NCBI GenBank assembly: GCA_050173895.1
Contig: JBFXKJ010000099.1
Span: forward strand, 1 to 12,636
Source of the DNA: JBCFBK01 sp050173895
GTDB lineage: Bacteria; Bacteroidota; Bacteroidia; Bacteroidales; Prolixibacteraceae
Length of the DNA stretch: 12,636 bases
Reading direction: 5' to 3'
Below are positions 6,801 through 12,636 of this stretch, piece by piece. The translations under genes and the position numbers were made by a program. Below the pieces are notes generated by a model. That model saw only the letters and a program-made list of their open reading frames with translations, did not search any database and had not been told where the DNA came from. Within the stretch, counting starts at the first letter, position 1, and each line of letters opens with the position of its first letter.

Positions 6801-9800
6801 TTAAAAGGTAATGTCTACACCGAACATAATGGTCTTTTGCCAGGGATAGAAGGCGTTGTTGTCGACGCCACTTCTGTCAATGGCAGCTTCAGGATCAAGG
6901 TATTTCGTATGTTTCTTAAGGGGTGACCAATAGCAAAGATTTTCGCCCGAGAAGTAGAAGCGGACCACATCCAAGCCGGCTTTCTTCGTCAAACCGGAAG
7001 GAATTGTATACCCGACGGTCAGATTTTTGAGGCGCAGGTAGCGTAAGTTCTGGAGATAACGGTCATTGACCTTGCTCAAAGGGCCGGAAGTGGATGAGTA
7101 TGCCATCGGCCGCGTGAAGTAGGCATCCCGGTTATCCTCTGCCCATACATCTTTCATAAAATCTTTCTGCAGATAAGTGAGGTAAGGATACGAATACGGT
7201 CCCCAGAACGGCATTGACAGTCCGGTCGGGTACCAGTAATGGTTGCCGGTGCCCTGGAGGAATGCAGAAAGATCGAGCCCGCGGTAGCGGATGCTTGCAT
7301 TAATGCCGTAAGAAAAACTCGGAAGGGAGTTACCTAATATCTTACGATCGCCCGGATCATTGACACTGTTGCTGCCAATACCGAGTTTCTTGTCGCCGTC
7401 CAGATCCAGGAACTTATGGTCGCCTGCCTGCCAGCCACCGGTGATCCGTTTGTTGATATAACTCAAATCAACCTCTTTGGCATAGGCCTGTGCTTCTTCC
7501 GTACTCTGGTAGAGTCCGTCGGTAACAAAGCCCCAGATCTCTCCAAGGCGCATCCCTTCGTAATAACTCTTGGCAAAGGTCTTGTCGGCATTGTCATATT
7601 TGGTGATGTGGCTTCTGTAGTCGCTGAGGTTGAGCCCGACACTGTACTCCAGCGGTTTGTTCGCCACGATTAGCTGGTCCCTCCAGGTTGCAGACAGTTC
7701 GTAACCTTTTGTGCGCAGGTCGGCCGTATTCATTTTCGGTACGGTGGCTCCGTACACGGCCGGCAGTTCAATGCCGTCGGTCAACATGTCTTTCGTATCG
7801 CGAATATACACATCAGCCGTAAAGTTTAGCCGGTTCTCCGCCATAGTGAGGTCGAAGCCGAGGTCCCATTGCTCTGCAGTTTCCCACGTCAGGTTGGAAG
7901 CCACAGGGGCGCCAAGCGAGGAGTATTTACCCATCGTACTGCCTTCGTTGAACGAATATTCGGCGAAGTCATTGATGGAAACTAATCGCAGATAGGTATA
8001 GTAGGAAGAAACATTTTGATTACCCAGGCTGCCGAAAGAGGCCCTCAGCTTCAGGTTGTCGATGATGTCGCGGGCCGGTTCGAAGAAAGGCTCTTCCGAA
8101 ATACGCCAGCCTGCCGAAGCCGAAGGAAACCATCCCCAGCGGCTTTCTGATTCAAAACGCGAGGTTCCGTCGTAACGGCCGCTGACCTCAAGCAGATAAC
8201 GTCCCTTGTAATCATAGTTGGCACGGGCAAAAATGCCGGCCAAAGCATATTCGTTCTGTCCGCCTCCAACACCGGTGATCGTTTGGCCATCGGCATTTTG
8301 ACCCACGAGGTCCAGGTCGTCCAGCGTTGAAGAAGAAAGATATTCACCATATGCGGAGATATTTTTCAGTTTCAGGGTTTCGTAATTGACGCCGACAACA
8401 CCCGACACATGATGCTGGCCGAAGGTCTGGTTATAATTGGCATAGATATTTGTCGAGTAATAATTGCGCGTATTAACCGATTCGTCGAGCCGGTTGGCGC
8501 CGGCGCCGGTTGCATATACGCCGAGCGGTGCATCCGGATATTCCCGGTAATACACGTTATTGGAACGGCTTGTATTACGTGTCTGATACAGGCGGTAGGT
8601 GAAGTCGGCCGTAATGCTCAGCGGTTTTACCGGAGTGATGACAAGGCGGGTCGTGTTGGAGAAATCAGATGCCCGGTCTACGTTGCGGTGCGAGCCTTCT
8701 CCAAGCATGATATGGCGGCCGTTGCCGACCTTATAGTTCAGATAGGGCGTGCTGTAAAGCCATGACCCGTCGGGGTTCTTCATCGGGAAAGCTGCAAGTG
8801 CGTGTCTGGAGCCATAAGCGAGCGTGTTCTCTACACTGCCATCTCCCTGAAAGGTATATTGTGAACCGTAGAACGAAGTGTTATTTGTCATCGTCGTCCA
8901 CTTGTTAACCCGGAAGTCGATCTTTGAACGCAAATTATATTTATTGAAGATATCGGGGTGCGTTTTCAGGATACCCTCCTGACGATCATAGGCGCCTGAC
9001 ACAAGATACTTGACGTCTTTCGTTCCGCCGCTGATCGAGATATTATGTTGCTGTACAGGATGGTTATCCCGGTACTGCATGTGCCACCAGTCGTAGTTCC
9101 CGTAATAAACCCACTGGTTGCGTCCGTTTCTCATTTCTTCGACCACCCAGGGGCGATCGGGATGCTCCGTTTTATCATTCACACGGGCCAGCAACTGCTG
9201 CATATCGCGGTCGGTATAGTTGACGTACAGCGTTCCCGAGTCAGCCTTCCAGAACTTGTTGATGGTATACACCGACCAATATCCGGTTGTTTCATAATCG
9301 GTGGAAGTGGTTGGACTTTCCCATCCGAAGCGGCCGCTGTAACGAACCGTTGCTTTATTGTCCCGCGCCGATCCTGATTTTGTAGTGACCAGTATGACCC
9401 CAAAAGCCGCACGTGCCCCGTAAACGGCAGCAGCAGAGGCATCTTTGATGACAGAGATGGATTCCACGTCATTTGGGTTAATGCGGTTCAGGTCACCGAC
9501 TGCACCGTCGATCAGCACAAGCGGCGAAGCACCGTTAATGGAAGTCACACCACGCACATTGATGTTGGGCGAACTGCCAGGCACGCCTGAAGAAGTGGTA
9601 ATGTTAAGTCCCGGCACAGACCCCTGCAGCATGTTGGTCACTGAATGCGACACACGGTTTTCGAGCGCCTTGTTATCCACCGTTGTAACGGCTCCGGTCA
9701 GGTTCACCTTTTTCTGTGTTCCATAACCGACCACCACTGCTTCATTAATCAGAATGACATCTTCCTGCAAATAAACCGTGATGTCACTTTGATCGGGTGA

Positions 9801-10064
9801 AACCTTGACTTTCTGAGCCAGGTAACCCACATAAGAAATATTCAGAACGACAGGCTCTGACGGAACCCGAAGGCTGAAAGAACCATCCGCAGCAGTGATC
9901 GTACCTTGAGTGGTTGCATTGAGCTGAATAGTAACTCCCACAAGAGGATTTCGTTGGATATCGAGAACTTTTCCCGATATCGTTCTGTTCTGAGCGGAAA
10001 GAACGGAAAAGCCCCCCACCGCAAATAACAGGAATAATAAAACAAGAGATTTGATCGCTTTCAT
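6801..10064 (-). CDS. SusC/RagA family TonB-dependent outer membrane transporter
   Basis: A 1087-residue SusC-type receptor, full length for the family. It imports substrate through the outer membrane using TonB energy, in complex with the SusD protein encoded next. A cleavable signal peptide ends about LSA-Q at residue 24. Residues 29-101 form the carboxypeptidase-regulatory-like domain (ISGKVLDIQRNPLVGVTIQL, DGSFSLRV, ISYVGY). The TonB-box and plug region begins at about 106 (NEAVVVGYGTQKK), with family hallmarks LQGSVPGLNITTSSG, NINVRGVTSINGASPLVLID and SVIKDASAAAVYGARAAFGV. The rest is a beta-barrel with alternating aromatic strands, ending in the terminal Phe (FGVDITF) expected for outer-membrane insertion. 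There is no N-terminal FecR-interacting (STN) domain, so direct sigma/anti-sigma signalling through this receptor is unlikely. It starts 21 nt after the phosphoesterase stop with no promoter-like motif between them. Confidence 0.98.
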   Translation of the reverse strand: MKAIKSLVLLFLLFAVGGFSVLSAQNRTISGKVLDIQRNPLVGVTIQLNATTQGTITAADGSFSLRVPSEPVVLNISYVGYLAQKVKVSPDQSDITVYLQEDVILINEAVVVGYGTQKKVNLTGAVTTVDNKALENRVSHSVTNMLQGSVPGLNITTSSGVPGSSPNINVRGVTSINGASPLVLIDGAVGDLNRINPNDVESISVIKDASAAAVYGARAAFGVILVTTKSGSARDNKATVRYSGRFGWESPTTSTDYETTGYWSVYTINKFWKADSGTLYVNYTDRDMQQLLARVNDKTEHPDRPWVVEEMRNGRNQWVYYGNYDWWHMQYRDNHPVQQHNISISGGTKDVKYLVSGAYDRQEGILKTHPDIFNKYNLRSKIDFRVNKWTTMTNNTSFYGSQYTFQGDGSVENTLAYGSRHALAAFPMKNPDGSWLYSTPYLNYKVGNGRHIMLGEGSHRNVDRASDFSNTTRLVITPVKPLSITADFTYRLYQTRNTSRSNNVYYREYPDAPLGVYATGAGANRLDESVNTRNYYSTNIYANYNQTFGQHHVSGVVGVNYETLKLKNISAYGEYLSSSTLDDLDLVGQNADGQTITGVGGGQNEYALAGIFARANYDYKGRYLLEVSGRYDGTSRFESESRWGWFPSASAGWRISEEPFFEPARDIIDNLKLRASFGSLGNQNVSSYYTYLRLVSINDFAEYSFNEGSTMGKYSSLGAPVASNLTWETAEQWDLGFDLTMAENRLNFTADVYIRDTKDMLTDGIELPAVYGATVPKMNTADLRTKGYELSATWRDQLIVANKPLEYSVGLNLSDYRSHITKYDNADKTFAKSYYEGMRLGEIWGFVTDGLYQSTEEAQAYAKEVDLSYINKRITGGWQAGDHKFLDLDGDKKLGIGSNSVNDPGDRKILGNSLPSFSYGINASIRYRGLDLSAFLQGTGNHYWYPTGLSMPFWGPYSYPYLTYLQKDFMKDVWAEDNRDAYFTRPMAYSSTSGPLSKVNDRYLQNLRYLRLKNLTVGYTIPSGLTKKAGLDVVRFYFSGENLCYWSPLKKHTKYLDPEAAIDRSGVDNNAFYPWQKTIMFGVDITF

Positions 10065-10085
10065 AGATTTAAATTATAGTGACTT

Positions 10086-12062
10086 TTATTTTGCTTTATA
10101 AGCGTCGGTAGAGAAGGCTTTTGGACGTTGCATATTTTCTGTCCAGCTATGCCCGAATTCATCTTTGACGGTAATTGTCAGGTCTGTATCGGCATTGTCT
10201 GCTTTCACCTTGAAAAAGTGGGTGAACTTCTCGGTAATAAAACTGGGAGTAGTGGTAAGATTAGCGGAGTTGAAGCGCTTCACGGAAAGGGCGGCGATAT
10301 GCAGCGGGTCGTATGCCCAGACTTTTGCAGGAGTCAGGCTCTTGCCGGCTTCGTCGGTTACTGTCAGTGTCCAGCGCGGGTTCCAGTTCCAGATATTTAT
10401 CAGCACCTCGTTATTGGTGTTTTCCGGATATGCGTTGACATACTGCATATACTTATCTTTAACCGAGCCTGGAACGGTGGAAGGCATCTGTGGGACATCT
10501 GCCAGTGAAAAGTGTACATTGTTCAGATCGTAACTGCGGAATTGATAATCCTCCGGCCATCCCGTGGCCTTATAAACATATTGCAAATCTTTCCCCGACA
10601 CATTCCAGATCGCATATCCGCCCGGCGTACCGTCAGGACTGATATGAATGCCGGGCGTTAAGTTGCCGCTCCACCACCAGGAGGCGCAAACTGCTGCGGT
10701 ATTGTGTTCGTAGAAATCACGTCCGCCTGTGATGGCAGATTGCGGGGTAACGTTGAAGTTCATGTGTGTATGGCCCGTTACAAAGTGCACTTTATAGCCA
10801 TCCAGAATGTTGAATAATTGTTCGGTGCCGGTCAGGTCGTGGTCTATCTTAAATTCGGCCGTTTCCGAAGGGTCAAACACTTGTGCGTGCATCGCGATCA
10901 CCAGGGGTGTTGACTTGTCAATATAAGCGAGGTCTTTGGCAAGCCAGCTAAGCTGTTCCGCAGAAGTCAGTTTTTTATAATTGCGGGAAGTTGTTCCGTC
11001 GTACTCGCTGCAGTCGATGTCGTCCATGACAACATAATGTACCTTACCAAGATTAAACGAATAATAGGTAGGGGCAATATAATTCATGTATTTGCCTTCC
11101 GCGCTAAAGTCGGAAGTGGTTTTGTAATCGTAATCGTGATTGCCGATGGTATGGAATATCTGCAAACCCATAATTTTGCTGTTGATCGTGCTCAGGTATT
11201 CGGGCAACGCGAAGTTGTTTGAATACCAGTACAAATCCCAGGTCATATCGCCCAGGGCAATCGCGTACATCTTTTCGGAGGCGTGGGCACTCCGGTAGTT
11301 GTTCAGGTCGGATGTAAAGCTTGTAAACTGGTTCAGGTCGTTTGTCCGGTCTGCAAGGTGCATATCGCCCAGTATGAATACTTTGTAAGCATCTTGTCCG
11401 GCGACCTTCTTGAGCGTAAAGTCCACTCGTTCGACCGTGCTGGCACTGGCTTTTAACATCTGAAAGAACAAGGGAAGCACGCCCGAAGAAGGAACTTCGT
11501 AATCGCCCGGAACAGAAATAAAGACATAATTTCTTTTTTTCGCCGACCTGAGCTGATAGATCCCTCTTTCGTCGGTGGCAGTCACTTCGACACCGTCCGA
11601 AACCACGACACCTTTCACGCCGCCCTCGTCCGATTTAACGATACCGTATATCGTCGTACCCTGGTCGGGTGTGAACACGAAATCAACGATATTGATGTAG
11701 ATCTGCCCAACAGGCTTCTTCCGTACATCCCGTTTAATGGAAACACTGTAATTACCGGTTTCACATTCATTGGAAATCCGTACCGTGAAGCCCGTGGATG
11801 AAACGGCTGTGACAGGACAAACGTAAGAGATGCCTCCCGACTCCAGAACGAATGTATCGGACGTTTTTAGTCCTCCTCCGTTTTGCGCCGTAAAGACATA
11901 TTCACCGCCTTTGGTCACATCGATTGTGGGCGGAAGGCTCACCTGTACATTAAAGTCATCTGCAGGCTCCGGATCGTCGTCTCCTTTCCCGCAGCCATAC
12001 ATGGATAAGATGACGGTCAGCGCCAGCCACAAATACATTTTAATATTTCCAGTATTTCTCAT
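10086..12062 (-). CDS. Calcineurin-like metallophosphoesterase lipoprotein (Metallophos_N / Metallophos / Metallophos_C architecture)
   Basis: The start chosen is the ATG at 12062 (658 residues). A TTG at 12089 extends the frame by nine residues but would put a charged stretch before the signal peptide, and GAGAGA lies just upstream of the ATG. Numbering from the ATG, lipobox MYGC gives Cys24, followed by GKGDDD, an acidic run typical of exported Bacteroidota lipoproteins. Residues about 38-126 look like a TIG/Ig-like module. Residues about 136-219 match the carboxypeptidase-regulatory-like Metallophos_N domain (GTTIYGIVKSDEGGVKGVVV). The catalytic domain has all the metal-ligand motifs: GDMHL (Asp233, His235), LGDM (Asp272), GNHD (Asn308, His309), MHA (His392) and GHTH (His431, His433). 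The C-terminal region (about 465-640) fits Metallophos_C. It is predicted to be an active two-metal phosphoesterase at the surface or facing the periplasm. Substrate unknown. It is the first gene of the SusC/SusD operon, so it probably releases phosphate or a dephosphorylated ligand for import. Confidence 0.93.
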   Translation of the reverse strand: MRNTGNIKMYLWLALTVILSMYGCGKGDDDPEPADDFNVQVSLPPTIDVTKGGEYVFTAQNGGGLKTSDTFVLESGGISYVCPVTAVSSTGFTVRISNECETGNYSVSIKRDVRKKPVGQIYINIVDFVFTPDQGTTIYGIVKSDEGGVKGVVVSDGVEVTATDERGIYQLRSAKKRNYVFISVPGDYEVPSSGVLPLFFQMLKASASTVERVDFTLKKVAGQDAYKVFILGDMHLADRTNDLNQFTSFTSDLNNYRSAHASEKMYAIALGDMTWDLYWYSNNFALPEYLSTINSKIMGLQIFHTIGNHDYDYKTTSDFSAEGKYMNYIAPTYYSFNLGKVHYVVMDDIDCSEYDGTTSRNYKKLTSAEQLSWLAKDLAYIDKSTPLVIAMHAQVFDPSETAEFKIDHDLTGTEQLFNILDGYKVHFVTGHTHMNFNVTPQSAITGGRDFYEHNTAAVCASWWWSGNLTPGIHISPDGTPGGYAIWNVSGKDLQYVYKATGWPEDYQFRSYDLNNVHFSLADVPQMPSTVPGSVKDKYMQYVNAYPENTNNEVLINIWNWNPRWTLTVTDEAGKSLTPAKVWAYDPLHIAALSVKRFNSANLTTTPSFITEKFTHFFKVKADNADTDLTITVKDEFGHSWTENMQRPKAFSTDAYKAK

Positions 12063-12274
12063 ATCTCTCAAATTTTCATTTCTCAGCAAAATCCTTCACC
12101 TCGCAGATTTCATGTCAGAGTCCGGGCGTGTGGCGATCCTGTTCGTCCATCGAAAGCTCCTGACAATGCGATTCAGCAGAGGCCTCAGCATCCGTCCTTC
12201 GAAACCATTTTTTTTTCAAGCTTGCAATCAATTGCGTTATCTCCGGATAAAATAATCAAGCGAACCGATGGAAT

Positions 12275-12388
12275 TCATTGTTCATCAAAGCTGTCGGGGG
12301 ACATACCGGACAAAAGACACGGCGTATGGTAACCGCCGTTACATACCTTAATGCCTTTGATTTCAGGGATAGGATTACGTTTTTTCAT
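12275..12388 (-). CDS. Possible 37-residue leader peptide or gene remnant upstream of the phosphoesterase
   Basis: The frame ATG 12388 to TGA 12275 gives a peptide beginning MKKRNPIPEIKGIKVCNGGY, with two cysteines (C16 and C24) and an acidic end (DSFDEQ). Its TGA overlaps an ATG of a 13-codon frame (ATGA arrangement). It lies inside the predicted untranslated leader, about 145 nt after the predicted transcription start and 213 nt before the phosphoesterase ATG. A short hairpin, ACGGCG (12319-12324) with CGCCGT (12334-12339) and a 9-nt loop, is inside the frame. No Shine-Dalgarno sequence is clear (GAGAA is nearby). I do not recognise the peptide. It may be a regulatory leader peptide, the head of a decayed gene, or chance. 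Confidence 0.2.
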   Translation of the reverse strand: MKKRNPIPEIKGIKVCNGGYHTPCLLSGMSPDSFDEQ

Positions 12389-12505
12389 AGTTCTCGCTTA
12401 GGATATACACAATCATTCCGGTTCAGGTTTCAAAAAATTTACCAGATTTTCATTCCTGTTTGTGTTTGTGCTCGTTTCATTTTTGTTTCACAAGGATTTA
12501 TTTCG

Positions 12506-12549
12506 TTTTTATTTTTGAATATCTACGTTTATCTTTTCAAAAATAAAAA
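12506..12549. repeat. 14-bp perfect inverted repeat overlapping the candidate promoter
   Basis: The arm TTTTTATTTTTGAA (12506-12519) and its exact reverse complement TTCAAAAATAAAAA (12536-12549) are separated by 16 nt. The right arm contains the -7 box of the candidate - strand promoter. The left arm presents an identical TATTTTTG box on the + strand, whose nearest TTTG lies 24 nt upstream, further than ideal. It could be a regulator-binding site, a pair of divergent promoters, or a coincidence of low-complexity AT sequence. Confidence 0.4.
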
Positions 12550-12570
12550 ATATTTCGAAATAAAAGCAAA
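12538..12570 (-). promoter_or_regulatory. Candidate Bacteroidota sigma-ABfr promoter for the phosphoesterase-SusCD operon
   Basis: Read on the - strand, TTTG (12570-12567) is followed 21 nt later by TATTTTTG (12545-12538). This matches the Bacteroides consensus of a -33 TTTG/TTG box and a -7 TAnnTTTG box at the accepted spacing. Transcription would begin near 12531, giving a leader of about 470 nt to the ATG at 12062. It was the only exact TAnnTTTG match I found on this strand in the upstream region. AT-rich DNA produces such matches by chance, so the call is moderate. Confidence 0.5.
12551..12562. repeat. 12-bp palindrome between the -33 and -7 boxes, possible operator
   Basis: TATTTCGAAATA is a perfect palindrome lying inside the spacer of the candidate promoter, where a bound repressor would block polymerase. 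Its first half, TATTTCG, recurs at 12499-12505 on the other side of the inverted repeat. No cognate regulator gene is in the window. It is not a known operator that I recognise. Confidence 0.3.
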
Positions 12571-12636
12571 TAATCCGTATTATTTATTCTGAGATGTTTA
12601 TTCTCATGGCGTCCGGATAAAGGTTTTTTGTCAAGG

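Larger units (their letters stand above)
12063..12636. other. Upstream region of the phosphoesterase-SusCD operon, no confident gene
   Basis: The part near the gene (about 12100-12340) has average composition, whereas about 12420-12600 is very AT-rich and promoter-like. On the - strand there are only broken frames: a 37-codon frame (12275-12388), a 13-codon frame whose ATG overlaps its stop (12237-12278), and an uninterrupted 46-codon stretch without a good start (12118-12255, reading FYPEITQLIASLKKKWFRR and onward). These may be remnants of one lost gene, or a leader region. A + strand frame at 12278-12592 runs through the AT-rich part and encodes mostly Phe, Ile and Lys, so it is not credible. 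The 10-mer TCCGGATAAA occurs at 12242 and again at 12612. No tRNA, riboswitch or CRISPR structure is recognised. Confidence 0.6.

Noticed and set aside
11830..12255. + strand frame of 141 codons overlapping the phosphoesterase start
   Set aside because: Its first part is antisense to the signal peptide and Ig-like module of a real gene, and the rest is low-quality intergenic translation.
12278..12592. + strand frame of 104 codons across the AT-rich promoter region
   Set aside because: The product is dominated by Phe, Ile, Tyr and Lys encoded by A/T runs, overlaps the promoter elements and has no ribosome site or recognisable family.
12242..12621. Direct repeat TCCGGATAAA at 12242-12251 and 12612-12621 as possible ends of an inserted element
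   Set aside because: Only 10 bp are shared and no inverted ends, transposase or target duplication is visible. Coincidence is the simpler explanation.

Overview
The window reads as part of a Bacteroidota chromosome, most likely Bacteroidales. It carries an adjacent SusC/SusD outer-membrane uptake pair, several Bacteroidota-specific lipoprotein families (DUF4959/DUF5126/DUF5000, DUF4998 and BACON types), lipoprotein signals followed by acidic export motifs, start codons without a clear Shine-Dalgarno sequence, and one good TTTG/TAnnTTTG promoter match. I cannot name the genus.

Layout. Two operons converge. On the + strand (1-2964) lies the 3' end of one SUS-like operon: the truncated C-terminal part of a DUF4959/DUF5126/DUF5000 surface lipoprotein, then a DUF4998 lipoprotein, then a strong intrinsic terminator (2995-3029). 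Any SusC/SusD pair and enzymes of that operon would lie left of the window. The gap at 2965-3454 holds an unrecognised 86-residue reading frame (3117-3377) and a second, bidirectional hairpin (3400-3440) that also ends the opposing operon.

On the - strand (3455-12062) is a compact four-gene operon read right to left: a calcineurin-like phosphoesterase lipoprotein, a SusC-type TonB-dependent transporter, a SusD-type lipoprotein, and a BACON/OB-fold/jelly-roll lipoprotein. The gaps between genes are 21, 12 and 13 nt, so the four are probably co-transcribed. The likely division of labour is as follows: the phosphoesterase attacks a phosphorylated substrate at the cell surface or in the periplasm, SusD and the BACON lipoprotein bind substrate outside the cell, and SusC imports it. 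No glycoside hydrolase, lyase, sulfatase or carbohydrate esterase is visible, so the only enzymatic clue to the substrate is phosphate-ester hydrolysis.

The right end (12063-12636) is non-genic. Its far part is very AT-rich and holds a candidate Bacteroidota promoter for the - strand operon, overlapped by a 14-bp inverted repeat and a 12-bp palindrome. Between this promoter and the phosphoesterase lies a predicted leader of about 470 nt. It contains a 37-codon reading frame and broken coding-like frames, either a leader peptide or gene debris.
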